DNA from: Sabethes cyaneus
Taxonomy: Eukaryota; Arthropoda; Insecta; Diptera; Culicidae
Reading direction: 5' to 3'
Assembly: GCF_943734655.1 (NCBI RefSeq)
Contig: NC_071355.1
Location: 79,001,449 to 79,065,448, forward strand
DNA length: 64,000 nt
Shown: positions 41,542 through 56,849 of the stretch, one piece after another
Position numbering within the stretch: the first letter of the stretch is position 1
Layout of the letters: every line of letters begins with the position of its first letter
Made by a program: the position numbers and the translations under genes
The notes under the pieces: generated by a model
What the model was told of the DNA's origin: nothing
What the model saw: the letters and a program-made list of their open reading frames with translations, nothing else
The model's database searches: none

Positions 41542-43062
41542 TCAAGACCTCTTAAGCACTCTAATCGGTATTCCACCGTCGGGCCTGAGCACCAAGTCCG
41601 TCTTAAACCGTATATCCTTCATCGTCGCTCCAGGCAGAATTTGGAAGTTTGCCACCAGCCGAATGATGGTAATTTTCAGTTCCATCAGCGCGTACCGCTG
41701 GCCGATGCAATTCCGCGAACCAACACTGAATGGAATGTAATCGTAAGGACCGCGTAGATTAACCGCACTATCAGCAAACCTATCCGGATCGAATCGTTCC
41801 GGTTCTGGATACACCTTCGGATTTCGATGAATGACGTAGATGGGCACGGTAACGTCTACTCCCGCGGGTACAGTAACACCGTTGATCTCGGTATCCTCGA
41901 CTAGACGCCGGCCAATGAATGAAACTGGAGGGAGAAGTCGTAGCGATTCCTTTATAACCAAATCCAAATAGGTGAAGTTCTGCAGGCTATTGTACGTCAA
42001 TGGAGCAGTCTTGCAGTTTTCCTTTCCCAGGATGGAAACAATTTCTTCGTACACTTTTCGTTGGATGTCCGCATGCTTTGCAAGCTGCATAATTGTAAAA
42101 GAAATTCCGGATGTAGTCGTGTCGTGTCCCTCGAACATAAATGTGTCTACCTCCTCTCTAATGTCCAAATTGGACAGAGGTTTTCCATCCACAGTCACAT
42201 TAAGCAATAAATCTAGAAAAGTTTGTTTACGTTTCGAGTACATATCAATTTCGCTGATATCAAATGCAATCTCGCCTAGCTGTTGTTCTTTTCGAAGTTG
42301 TTCGCGACGTTGATTGATCACTGAATCAGTGAACTGATGCAAACGACGAATAAGTTTACGTTGCTCCCACGCACTTGGAACTGCATACCAATAAAGCGCA
42401 GGATAGTAGCTGATTGGACTGAATATTCGTAACAGAATCAATTCACTCATTCGCTTCACATCACGCACGTACTGATTTGTTGGATCCTTCTGAGCATTGA
42501 TCTGAACACCCATCGATGTTTCGCAAATGCTGTCCAGTGCATACAGCGATATGTAATCATAAACATCAAACTCTTCGGCTGAGCCATGCTGGCTCAGCTT
42601 ACGCATCAAAATGTCTGCCTCTCGATTGAACACTTCGGTGAAACCTTCCAGAATTTTGAAATGAAACGTCGGTGTAATAATCTTTCTTCGATGAAACCAC
42701 TTTTCACCAGCCGATATCAGCAATCCTTTACCTAGCCATGGTTCAATATTGTCATAAATCGTGGACTTTTGCGTAGCTTTAGCCATAAGCACCCTCTCTA
42801 CACTGTGCGCACTGCTTACGTTAAGCATTAGGTCATTCCCAACACCCCAAGTAACGATGTCCGATCCGTTTTCGGCGTGCAGCTCCACCATCCGCTTGAA
42901 GATACCTGGGATATCCGTTTGAAATTCCTGCAAATTGCCGAGGAAAGCATGCGGAATCGGACCACCGAAGTGTCGAGTAAACCGCAGCAACTTGCGACGC
43001 TGATGAAGAAACCGGTAGACGGTTAAAGCAGCCAAAGCGACAAATATCACAACGTAAAACAT
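41542..43062 (-). CDS. Cytochrome P450, family CYP4, microsomal, intronless
   Basis: 506 residues from the first ATG at 43062. The frame extends further upstream but only to a TTG, so 43062 is the start. Residues 1-20 are a hydrophobic signal anchor (MFYVVIFVALAALTVYRFL) followed by a basic stop. The helix C WxxxR is at 122-126. The CYP4 signature EVDTFMFEGHDTT lies at 304-316, with Glu311, which in CYP4 enzymes can link covalently to haem. ExxR is at 372-375, PERF at 421-424, and the haem loop FSVGSRNCIG has the thiolate Cys452. All expected elements are present. CYP4 enzymes hydroxylate fatty acids, hormones or xenobiotics with NADPH-P450 reductase in the ER. Subfamily CYP4D is possible but not certain. 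Confidence 0.92.
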   Translation of the reverse strand: MFYVVIFVALAALTVYRFLHQRRKLLRFTRHFGGPIPHAFLGNLQEFQTDIPGIFKRMVELHAENGSDIVTWGVGNDLMLNVSSAHSVERVLMAKATQKSTIYDNIEPWLGKGLLISAGEKWFHRRKIITPTFHFKILEGFTEVFNREADILMRKLSQHGSAEEFDVYDYISLYALDSICETSMGVQINAQKDPTNQYVRDVKRMSELILLRIFSPISYYPALYWYAVPSAWEQRKLIRRLHQFTDSVINQRREQLRKEQQLGEIAFDISEIDMYSKRKQTFLDLLLNVTVDGKPLSNLDIREEVDTFMFEGHDTTTSGISFTIMQLAKHADIQRKVYEEIVSILGKENCKTAPLTYNSLQNFTYLDLVIKESLRLLPPVSFIGRRLVEDTEINGVTVPAGVDVTVPIYVIHRNPKVYPEPERFDPDRFADSAVNLRGPYDYIPFSVGSRNCIGQRYALMELKITIIRLVANFQILPGATMKDIRFKTDLVLRPDGGIPIRVLKRS

Positions 43063-43159
43063 GTTGTCCGACTGATCTTTACCCACTGACTTACTACCAC
43101 TTAATCGCAAGTGGGTTTAATAACCAACTGTTATGAATAATACTTTTATCAGCGTACGA

Positions 43160-43178
43160 ACGCGAATTATAAAGCCGG
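43160..43178 (-). promoter_or_regulatory. Candidate TATA box of the P450 gene
   Basis: The minus strand reads ggctttataattcg about 105 bp before the ATG, with aacagttgg as a possible initiator about 37 bp downstream. Two GATAA words flank it (ctgataaca and ctgataaaag). Confidence 0.35.
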
Positions 43179-43564
43179 ACTGATAACAAATCGCATTGTG
43201 CACCGTAAGCATTACATCGTTATTTTTGAACTTCTTATTTTGTTTATATTTTCAAATTACGTTTTCGACAAATCAAAAAATTGTTAATTAAAGAATGTTT
43301 TATTTTTCGCAAAAATTAAATACTATTCGTGGCATTTAGATATAAATTTGAGTGCGCAACTTATTTTTCATTGAGTTCAGATCTAATTGTTAATTTTTTA
43401 TTAAAAAGGACCAATACAGCAGGATTTCGAATTTGGCAACAAATGTGTGTCGCCTATGTTGCCAAAGTCGAAACCGTGCCAAAATCGAGACCCTTTTTGG
43501 ATATGAAAAAATTAACTGTAGATGTGTTAGAAAAGCTATATATCTATACCTATAAAGAAGGCTT

Positions 43565-47394
<3,830 letters not shown>

Positions 47395-47479
47395 CGTATG
47401 TTCCTTATAGAATCGAAAACTACTGAACCAATCGGCATGAAAATATGCATGTAGAGGTTTTTTGGGGCCAGAAAAGGTT

Positions 47480-49030
47480 TTAGTGATGGTTAGAAACCCC
47501 TCCCCCCACTAAGAGGGGGGGGCTCCCATACAAATGAAACACAAATTTCTGCATAACTCGACAACTAATCAAGCAAATAGAACAAAATTTGGCATGTGGG
47601 TGTTTTCGGTGACAAGAATTTATTCTATGGTAAATTGAGACCCCTCCCCTCTTTATAAGGGGAATTATAACTCCTCTCCTCTTTAAAAGGGGGGCTTCCA
47701 TACAAATTTCTTCATAACTCGAGAATTAATCAAGCAAATGGAACCAAATTTGGCATGTGAAGGTTTTCGAGGGCAAAAATATTTTCTATAGTAAATTAGG
47801 ACCACTCCCCACTTTAAGAGGGGGGGGGGCTCCTATACAAACGAAATATAAATTTCCTCATAACTCGAGAACTAATCAAGCAAATGGAACAAAATTTGGC
47901 ACGTGGGTGTTTTTGGAGACAAAATTTTTTTCTATGATAAATTGGGACCCCTCCCCACTTTAGGAAGGGGGGCTCCTATACAAATGAAATGCAAATTTCC
48001 TCATAACTCGAGAATTAATCAAGCAAATGGAACCAAATTTGGCATGTGAAAGTTTTCTAGGGCATGAATAGTTTCTATGGTGAATTAGAACCCCTCCCCA
48101 CTTTAAGAGTGGGGGGCTCCTATACAAACGAAATACAAATTTCCTCATAACTCGAGAACTAATCAAGCAAATGGAACCAAATTTGACACGTGGGTGTTTT
48201 TGGAGACAAAAATTTTTTCTATGATGAACTGGGACCCCTCCTCACTTTAGGAGGGGGGCTCCTATACAAATGAAATACAAATTTCCTCATAACTCGAGAG
48301 CTAATCAAGCAAATGAAACCAAATTTGGCATGTGAAAGTTTTCGAGGGCAAGAATATTTTCTATGGTGAATTAGGACCCCTCCCAACTTTAAGAGGGGGG
48401 GCTCCTATACAAACGAAATACAAATTTCCTCATAACTCGAGAACTAATCAAGCAAATGGAACCAAATTTGGCACGTGGGTGTTTTTGGAGACAAAAATTT
48501 TTTCTATGATGAATTGGGACCCCTACCCACTTTAGGAGGGGGGGCTCCTACACAAATGAAATTCAAATTTCCTCATAACTCGAGAACTAATCAAGCAAAT
48601 AGAACCAAATTTGGCATGTGGAGGTTTCTGGAGGCAAAAATATTTTCTGTGGTGAATTAGGACCCCTCCCAACTTTAAGAGGGGGTGCTTCTACACAAAT
48701 GAAATACAAATTTCCTCAAAATTCGAAAACTAATCAAGCAAATGGAACCATATTTGGCATGTGGGTGTTTTTGGAGGCAACCATTTTTTCTATGATGAAT
48801 TAGGACCCCTTACCTTTTTAAGAGGGGGGGCTCTTATACAAACGAAATACAAATTTCCTCTTAACTCTAGAACTAATCAAGCAAATGGAACCAAATTTAT
48901 CATGTGGGTGTTTTTGTAGGCAAGAATATTTTCTATGGTATATTTTCTATGGATTTCCCCACTTTAAGAGGGGGGGGGGGCTCCTATACAAATGAAAAAC
49001 AAATTTTCTCATAACTCGAGAACTAATCAA
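47480..49030 (+). repeat. Minisatellite of ~143-bp units inside Helitron 1
   Basis: About eleven units, each with ggcatgtgggtgtttttgg, a ttctatggtgaatta word, cccctccccactttaagagg, ctcctatacaaatgaaa and cctcataactcgagaacta. The spacing between units is 142-150 bp. Further units are at 49630-50100, and inverted units at 31895-32310 and 59250-59580. Confidence 0.85.
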
Positions 49031-49039
49031 GCAAATGGA

Positions 49040-49400
49040 ACCAAATTTAGCATAAGCATAGGATACCGCCCGTGTGCTGCTTCTCCGTTATTGACCAGGA
49101 CCGATGAAAATTGCAAAATGATGGCTGGAAAGAGCATACTTGGGACAGCACGCTATTCCTCATTGTGCAACCTTATCAGGTCCCTGCATGCTGATCAATA
49201 CCGACGTCGGCCACGTCCGAATGCGGGTCCTGGTGGGATGGGAAGGAATGTTAGTCCAATACTTGTTGCTACTAAAGACCAGGGAATCCTCTGCATCTTC
49301 ACAAGTATTTCGGGAAAGGAATTGTTGTTAGTAGATGGAAATTTTCTGGTAAAGCCAGTAATTACGAAAATGAAGATACCTTTAAAAAATACCTTTTAAT
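49040..49400 (+). other. Unrelated insert within the minisatellite with a 100-codon open frame
   Basis: Breaks the array after aaccaaattta. The open frame (about 49040-49399) includes RPCAASPLLTRTDENCK and SLHADQYRRRPRPNAGPG. I do not recognise it, and no target duplication is clear. Possibly captured DNA, as Helitrons often carry. Confidence 0.35.
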
Positions 49401-50347
49401 AAATTTAACATAATGCCATTGGTGCTCATATACAACCATAATTTGATAATTTATATCTAAAAATATTATGCACATGCGAGATTTAAAATGACTCGAAAAC
49501 CTCGTGACAAATTTGAATTTATTATACCTGAAAACAAAAATCAGGCATAATGAAACAAGCCAATATAGTTCCTAAGTTGATAAGCATTTCCTCCTATCAA
49601 CGCAAATATGCAGAGATATAGCGCCCTACACGCTTAATCAAGCAAATGGAACCAAATTTGACATGTAAGTGGTTTTGGACGCAAGATTTTTTTCTATGGT
49701 GAATTGAGACCCCTCTCTTCTTTAGCAAGCGAGTTATGGCCCATCTCCCCTTTAACAGGGTGGGCTTCCATACAAATGAAATGCAAATTTCCTCTTATCT
49801 CGAGAACTAATCAATCAAATGGAACCAAATTTGGCATGTGGGAGTTTTAGATAGCAGAATTTTTTTCTATGGTGAATTACGACCCCTTCCCCTTTTAAAA
49901 GGGGAGCTCCCATACAAATGAAATTCAAATTTCCTTATAACTTGAGAACTAATCAAACAAATGGAACCAAATTTGGCATGTGGGAGATTTTGGAGTCTTG
50001 AATTTATTTTACGATAGTTAGAGACCTCTCACCCCTGTGGTAGGGGGATATGGACTCTCATACAAATAGAACAGAAATTTTTGCGAAACTCAAAAACTAA
50101 TCGAACTCGAGAAATTCGAGACTCTTCCATAAAACATTAGTCAATACAAGACCACAAAAACTATCTATAGTAACACTAGATCATTCAGGACGAGACGGTC
50201 GCGAGTGTTGCCGGTGACCCACCGTCGGAAGCGCCGCCCACTGGGGGGCTTGCAAAACTCGAGATTGTGACAAAGATCATCCGAGATTCATGATTTATGT
50301 ACGACACAGGTTAATTTGTGGCAATACGAAGTTTGTCGGGTCAGCTA

Positions 50348-50349
<2 letters not shown>

Positions 50350-50398
<49 letters not shown>

Positions 50399-51648
50399 GG
50401 AGCGTGAGTATGTTTGTATGTTTGTATGTTTGTATGTTTGTATGTTTCACCATAACTCCAGAACGCCTTGACCGATCTCCACTAACATTGGCACACATGT
50501 TCCTTGATATAAGAGAATCAGCACTGGGGGTCAACAAAAAGGGGGAGGGTAATTCCCTAATAGGGGGAGGAGGTCATAATTCCGAAACGCCTTGACCGTT
50601 CTTCATCAAACTTGGCACACATGTTCCTTGACATCAGGGAATCAGCACTGGTGGGTCAACAAAAGGGGGGGGGGGGGGGCGAAGTTCCCTAATAAGGGGG
50701 GAGGCCATACCTCCGAAACGGCTTCACCGTTCTTCATTAAACTTGGCACACATGTTCCTTGACATAAAGGAATCAGAACTGAAGGGGTTGATAACAGGGG
50801 GACCGAAATGTTAAGACGGTTCTCCCATAAGTGACGGTAGAACAAAAGGAGGAGCTGATGACCGGAGGCTGCTGACGAGAAGGGAAGTAACGCCCATATG
50901 ACTATAACAATTTATCCGTACAATAGAAAAAATCCGAATACGAACACTAAACTGCAATGCTCGAAGCTGTAGATTTGTCAAGTGTGATTATGCACCAAAT
51001 CAAAGTGACCTGTATAAAAAGTGTTAGATCATTAGTGTTAATTGTTGTTGACCGACTCTGTTTGAGTCACAGGGACAATCATTCAAACAGCGTGGATCTG
51101 AGAACACTATGTTTTTCCCATGGTAAACTTTATGTGGCATGCTCCAGAGTGGGCTCAGCCAATAATTTGTACATACTTGCTCCTGGTGGTGACACTAAAA
51201 ACATTATTTTCAAACAAGTTTAATCTTCAAGTGAGATGAAAGGAATAACAGGTTTGTTGTATCCATGGAAGCAACACTGTTGCACCTGATACTTTTTTTG
51301 TTAGGATAGCATGTAATACTAAACTAATAAATAAATAAAAAGCTGTGTTTAGAAAAGTACAATAACAAAACTATTCATTTCCTATGGGTGGTCGGCCATT
51401 GTTAAAAGCGGAAGGTGCAAATAGGAAAAATGGTTTTGTTTTTCTTTGTTTATAGGGTTTTATAGGGATTTCCGTAAAGAAAACAGATGTGCAGGTGGCC
51501 GGGTAGACAAAAGAGGGGGAGCTGACAAATGGGGAGGAACGTCCGAAAAGCGTTGTATTTTTGCATTATAAGCATTTCGGTTACAATAATCGATGTACAA
51601 GTGGCTGTGAGATAAAGACTCCCCGAGTAAGATCGGGCACTCAGCTAG
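50350..51648 (+). mobile_element. Helitron-like element 2, with helicase remnant
   Basis: Follows Helitron 1 directly. A (TA)n run (50349-50394) replaces its extreme 5' end, then gggagcgtgag and a TTTGTATG tract. The 3' end is a hairpin CCCGA-gtaaga-TCGGG, a few bases, then CAGCTAG|T, which is the classical Helitron terminus. It contains the C-terminal piece of a Helitron helicase at 51089-51223. Confidence 0.75.
51089..51223 (+). pseudogene. C-terminal fragment of Helitron RepHel helicase
   Basis: The frame reads SVDLRTLCFSHGKLYVACSR, then VGSANNLYILAPGGDTKNII, and a stop. This is the characteristic C-terminal block of Pif1-like Helitron helicases (FSHGQLYVACSRV...LY..APDGKT.NIV). The rest of the protein is missing. 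Confidence 0.85.
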
Positions 51649-51979
51649 TGACTAAATATTATATTATCAATCAACGATTGCAACCATTTTATGTTTAAAA
51701 AGTCCGCCAAGAGCTGCAAATAAGTGCAAATGCAAATAAGTTTTTGGCAACCTGCGGTAAGACGTAGTCCAATAAAAATATTATTGTTCCTAACATTCTG
51801 TAATAGCAAACTTTTTTTCATGAACACACTGAGGACGTCATTATTTCGTTATTTAAGACATGTTTGCGGAAACTGACTGATATTTAAGCATATTTTCAGA
51901 AGTGAAATATTTTGTGTTGTCAAAAACGGATACTTTTGTTGCCAAAATCGAACCATGCCAAATTCGAAATCCCACTGTA

Positions 51980-52184
51980 TTTTGAATGTTTGAAGTTTAA
52001 TGTACCTTAAGTTACAAAATTAACGTACCGTCATCCGGGGATACTTGCAACACTGGGGTTACTTGCAACACTTCGGCGCATCGCGCTTTTGACAGCTCTA
52101 ACGCATTTGTTTGTTAACATAACCATTTGTACCCAATGCCATTTTAAAGAAGGACGTTTACCTATTGTTTAGTTAGGTTTAATC
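51980..52184. other. Short spacer between TIR elements
   Basis: Contains the tandem words ggggatacttgcaacactgg and ggttacttgcaacac at about 52036-52072. No gene. Confidence 0.4.
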
Positions 52185-52192
52185 CATTACAT

Positions 52193-52314
52193 CAGCGTTT
52201 CCCAAATGGGGGTTCGCGAACCCCCGGGGGTACGCCAAAAATTTAGTTCGCTGCAGAATGGTATAGGGAATTCCGCCAAGGGGTTCGCGAAGCAAAATAG
52301 GTTGGGAACCGCTG
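52193..52314. mobile_element. 122-bp hAT-type MITE with 8-bp TSD
   Basis: Ends CAGCGTTTCCCAAA and TTGGGAACCGCTG are inverted. cattacat flanks both sides (52185-52192 and 52315-52322). The inside holds an inverted ggggttcgcgaaccc block. Confidence 0.9.
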
Positions 52315-52824
52315 CATTACATCATTGTTTTGCTTGTTCTTATACGATTGGAAAGTAATTTCACTTTCAGAGTAGGAAAAATGGATGTGCAAAGTTGTGT
52401 CAGTTCATTGACATGGAATTATTTTTTATTGTTTGGTTCCTGTACACAATAAGTGCATCATATAAGCTAACAAATAGCAACTTTGAGCTTTGTTTATATT
52501 TTGAACTTGGAGAAGAAACGATGAATTCGTGTTGTTACTTCCAATATGGCGCGGCTTGCAGCACTTGAAAAAATGAAAATTATCGTAATAGACCGTATGT
52601 ACAAAGTAAGTTTGCATCTATACGATGTTATTTTATCTACCGCCATCTCCAGAAAAATTCAAATTGTGAAAAATTCCACGTGCCTTGAAACGGCAATTTG
52701 GAGTTCGCCGACATGCTGCATTTTCACCGAATATCTTTAAAAAGGCGATAGACGAAATTGGGAAACAACCTGTTGTGCAACCCTGTTGTGTACAAAAAAT
52801 TGCCAACACTGTCAGTTGATTTGC

Positions 52825-53995
52825 AACTACGCACGATGCTTTGGTCCATGCCAGCTCCAACCCGAAGCGACGAAGTTGGACATCATGAAGCATTTCGTTT
52901 CCGCCGGATATAACTGATCCGGCATTAACAACATCCTTACAGCCTTATGGAGAGTGGCGTGATTGTCGGACGCAAGCCTAGTTCTGGCCGCTTGGGTTGA
53001 AATGTCGGAGTGATCAGCCATACGATGAAGAAGCAGCAGGTTAAAAAGGACATTTTAATACGAAAGCGTCAGTCAAGGCCGGCCGTGTCTGGGTAGCAGC
53101 TGACTACCCAGAAGAAAATTTTTGGGCGAAGTTTTTTCATCGTTACCTGAAATAAATGCATACGTTATCTTCAACCCAATTTGTTCTGCTTGGTGCTTTA
53201 GTCTGATCTATCATTATCTCAAGTCTTCTGCTAGGGGTCAGTCCCGGCGTAGTGGTTAGAATTCACGCCTCTAACGCCGAGGACCTGGGCTCAAATCCCA
53301 GGCTACAACGAAGAAGAGGCTGGACAGAGCAAAACTGATACTTTCGCGGCACGCTGGTCAGGATTTCTTGTTTTCTGATGAGAAACTCTTCATCTTGCAA
53401 CAGCCGCACAATATTCAAAATGATCGGCTGTGGGCGCCGACGTTGGCCAGCATCCCCCCATCTCACATAAACATCCCGCGATTCCCGAGCGCCGCGTGGG
53501 TTATGGTTTGGGGGGCCGTATTCAAGCGTGGGAAGCTTCCACTGGTGTTTATCGAGAAAAACGTGATGATCAACGCCGCATACTATAAGACCGAGGTTCT
53601 GGCCCGGCACTTCGTGACCTCTACGGGAAAGATCATTACGTCTTTCAACAGGACGGCCCACCGGCCCACACGGCGAATATCGTCCAAGCGTGATGTCGGG
53701 AGAATTTGACTGATTTTCTCGATAAGACTTTGTGGCCTCCTAGCTCCCCGGATCAGGACTTTTATGTATGGGCGTACATGCTGGCCAAGCAGAGCGATCA
53801 TAAAGTGAGCACTATAGACCAATTTAAGAAGGTCATTTCCAAGACCTGGACGAGATGCCCATGGACCAGGTGCGTGCCGCGTGTGATTCTTTTGAGAAAC
53901 GTCTCAAGCTCGTCATAGAGCACAAAGGGGGGCGGGATGCTTGCAAGAAATATGCCGTAAAGGTTCTCAATAAACACTGCTTTAATAAAAATTGA
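52825..53995 (+). pseudogene. Decayed mariner transposase, DD37E type (ITmD37E-like)
   Basis: The 3' part encodes FLFSDEKLFILQQPHNIQND, the ..VMVWGAVFKRGKLPLVFI block, then after a frameshift PAHTANIVQ, and again WPPSSPDQDFYVWAYMLAK with a four-residue deletion around the SPD box. It ends with RAACDSFEKRLKLVIEHKGG. The wording matches ITmD37E transposons, which were described in mosquitoes. The 5' part (52825-53100) is more degenerate, and a tRNA-like sequence is inserted at about 53235-53312. Non-functional. Confidence 0.8.
53235..53312 (+). repeat. tRNA-like sequence inserted in the mariner relic
   Basis: ggtcagtcccggcgtagtgg has an A-box-like word, and ggctcaaatccc is B-box-like. The anticodon arm does not fold well. 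Same family as 22545-22620. SINE head or tRNA pseudogene. Confidence 0.5.
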
Positions 53996-53999
53996 CTCA

Positions 54000-54459
54000 A
54001 AAAACTACAAGGTATACAGCCCTAAGGGTTGTACGAAAGGGTGACGTAGGACTGTGTCATATAATACTCATTACATTGATAACATGTTTTAATCGATGAA
54101 GTATAACTTTATGTCTGATCATTAGAGCAAAGACTAATGCAAACTGCATTTATGGCATATGCATATTTGAGTATCTGTGAGTATCATTGTTTGAGTGTTT
54201 ATTTGTAAAAGAAGAGCGAAATATTCTGATTTAATTCTTCATTGAATCAATGGTGGTTTTGAAAAAAACCGTTTGAAAAGAACTATGTTTGAGCTGATAG
54301 CACTTCTTAAAAATCAGTACTATAATTACTGTTGCCAATATATAGATGGATGTCGCTATTCGGTCCTTTAGACACTAGGATGATGGTTGCTCGCTAATAC
54401 AGGAGTGATAGGAAATACCAAATCACTGTAAAGTAGAAATGGATTAGTTTTACCAAATT
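54000..54459. other. AT-rich spacer
   Basis: No gene or repeat end recognised. Confidence 0.35.
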
Positions 54460-55460
54460 ACTGACCGTCCGTCAGTGCGATCGTGCGATAAATGAGCAGA
54501 CGGCGAACCTAGTGTGCTATTTTATAGTCACTGGCACTGCCGTTGCTACTTGTAAGCTAGCGTAGGTGTGGGAGAAACCAGATCGGCTGCTGCTGCTGCT
54601 CAAATAATTATCCGAATAGAACGTTAACCATTTAGAAAGTGTAGAAAAATCTTTCCATTCTTCAATTACTATAGCTCTTATAAGAACTGTTTAAGACCAC
54701 AACGGTCTGCTGCTGAATTTACTGCCAGTTAGTCGTTCCGTTTCCGTTTGCCATCAGTGTTGGTTTGCGATAATTGCGATCGAAGTGTACCATTTTATAG
54801 TCCCTGGCACTGCCGCTGCTAGTTGTAAGCTAGTGTAGGTGTTGGGGGAAACCAGATCGACTGCTGCTGCTGCTCAAATGATTATCCGACGCTGAATGAG
54901 CAAGCATTTTCCATGTTTACTATGGTATAACGCAAAATGGAACGCTAACCATTTAGAAAGTGTAGAAAAATCTTTTCATTCTTCAATTATTATAGTTCTT
55001 ATAAGAACTGTTTAAGACCACAATGGCCTGCTGCTGAATTTGCTGCCCGTCAGTCGATCCGTTTCCATTTGCCTTCAGTGTTGGTTTGCGATAATTACCA
55101 TTGAAACTGCCACCATAATGCCATCGGGTATGCCTCGAATTGCCACCAATTGCCATCCCAAGCCCTTGGATTTGCATCCAATTGCCGGTGTTGCCGAAAA
55201 AATGCCATCGTGTTACCTCCAATTGCTGTCGGTGTTGCCGCCAAATGCCGTTGGTTTCGCCACCAATAGCCGTCGATGATAAATACCGACCGTCCGTCAG
55301 TGCGATCGTGCGATAAATGAGCAGGCGGCGAACCAAGTGTACCATTTTATAGTCACTGGCACTGCCGCTGCTACTTGTAAGCTAGTGTAGGTGGTGGAGG
55401 AAACCATATCTGCTGCTGCTGCTTAAATGATTGTCCGACACTGATTGAGCAAGCTATCGA
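54460..55460. repeat. Complex tandem duplication, three ~300-400 bp units with a TGCC minisatellite
   Basis: Three versions of a block (tatagtcactggcactgcc, gctacttgtaagctagtgtagg, gctgctgctgct) lie at about 54480-54612, 54780-54880 and 55300-55440. A second block (agaaagtgtagaaaaatctt ... tataagaactgtttaagacc) is at 54640 and 54955. 55105-55280 is a degenerate aattgccatc-type minisatellite. Open frames here have no recognisable product. Confidence 0.75.
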
Positions 55461-55930
55461 ACAATTTCGCATGTCTGCGATGGGGATAATGCAAAATGTA
55501 ACGTAAAGTGCATCGTGTGGGATTCACGTTGGCCATTGCCCGCTGATTCCGCTTGTCTTCGGGGTCGGTGTTGCCGTCAATAGCCATCAATGTTGCTAAT
55601 TGGATTGGAAAAAGGGTGTGGCTTACAAAGTGGTCTCAAAGGTTATCATTTGGATCCAAATTCTAAGTATAGTTCCGTAGTATAGTAGCTATTAGCGTTT
55701 AAAATATTTCATTCAAACGTTACACTTCTATTTTTCGTTTTTACAAAGTGCTACCCAGTCCCAGTATAGTAAACAAAGACGTAGTCCTACGTCAAAAGAA
55801 TATCTTGTATTTTCAATTTTTAAACACATTTTTAAAATGTATTCGAACTTATTGAATACCCTCTAGTTCGCTAACTAAACCCTCATAGTCAGCTTGGCGA
55901 AAGTTGAAACGAATACGAGTAAGTGGCTCA
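55461..55930. other. Spacer with a dispersed-repeat fragment
   Basis: 55690-55797 matches the left part of the repeat at 32385-32490 (cagtatagtaaacaaagacg and the gacgtagtcctacgtc palindrome). No gene. Confidence 0.5.
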
Positions 55931-55937
55931 GAGTACA

Positions 55938-56314
55938 CCCAGCTAGCACCAACTCGTATATCAATGTACGAAAACTATCGTAAATATCTCCTAACAAACT
56001 CGAAATCGTAACTAAAACTGGATAAAGTGGGATCAAGTTGATTTTCTGTCGTATATAATGATAATGACTGACGTACATACGATTTTCAGCACCAAATCGT
56101 AGAGTAGTACGGAGCGACTCGCGCTTAATCGGATATTATCGTATATAAATACTTATATAGTCGTAACGCTCAAAATTATTCGTAATCACGTATATCGCCT
56201 CCAAAATAGTACGGATATGCCAATTTTGCGCATGAAATACGATTTATTTAGCATGTATATCTGTACGTAATGCTGATTTTTACCTTTTTTATACGTATGA
56301 AAATGCTAGCTGGG
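55938..56314. mobile_element. 377-bp TIR element rich in cgtata words
   Basis: The termini CCCAGCTAGCA (55938-55948) and TGCTAGCTGGG (56304-56314) are perfectly inverted. The inside is full of tcgta and cgtata words. No ORF. The target duplication is unclear. Confidence 0.7.
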
Positions 56315-56849
56315 CACCACACTGTGACGGTTAGCTATCGACAGAAAAAGGATTGGGTGATGAGGAACCAACTTAACGAGTGGCGATTGTGCATACGTCA
56401 GCTTGGGAGCGATGACACAAAGACTTCCTGGTTTTCCAGATAACGGTACAGCTGCTCGAGTTGTTCACACTTCTTCTACTTCTGGCAGCGTTTCTTCTGA
56501 ATGTTTGGAAGAAATCCTGGAAGGTCTGCGGCTATAGTGTTTGTATCGCTTCACATTTCGATGGGGGGCTCTGAAAGCAACATCGGCTAGCACTCCTCGT
56601 CAAACCATTCTTTACGTCATCTTGGTACCACTTGGGTGAAGAAATATATCGTAACGCTGGTTTAACGGTGCTTCACTTCATTCAGCCGTCCTCTTCCGGC
56701 ATTGTGGCTTTGAACGAGATACTGTAGCTTCTGGAGGCATCAGATAGCTGTAGTCGCGTTATAGCATAACGTGGCGGGCGTGTGTTTCGTTTGTTGTATA
56801 TAACAGATAGTTTTTAACGTATCTTACCAATAGATCCGATATCTTCTGA
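56315..56849. other. Gene-free stretch
   Basis: Probably diverged RTE endonuclease DNA on the minus strand leading into 56850, but I cannot align it with confidence. Confidence 0.3.

Noticed and set aside
43063..43110. P450 N-terminal extension of 16 residues
   Set aside because: It would need a TTG start. The first ATG at 43062 is followed directly by the signal anchor.
47480..49030. CRISPR-like regular array
   Set aside because: Units are ~143 bp with no unique spacers, inside a eukaryotic transposon.
50957..51223. Independent 88-codon gene
   Set aside because: Its C-terminal half is the Helitron helicase tail; the rest has no support.
53235..53312. Functional tRNA gene
   Set aside because: A- and B-box-like words are present, but the anticodon arm pairs poorly, and the family is dispersed within mobile DNA.
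54983..55345. 120-codon minus-strand ORF
   Set aside because: Reads through a TGCC minisatellite; repeated low-complexity peptide only.
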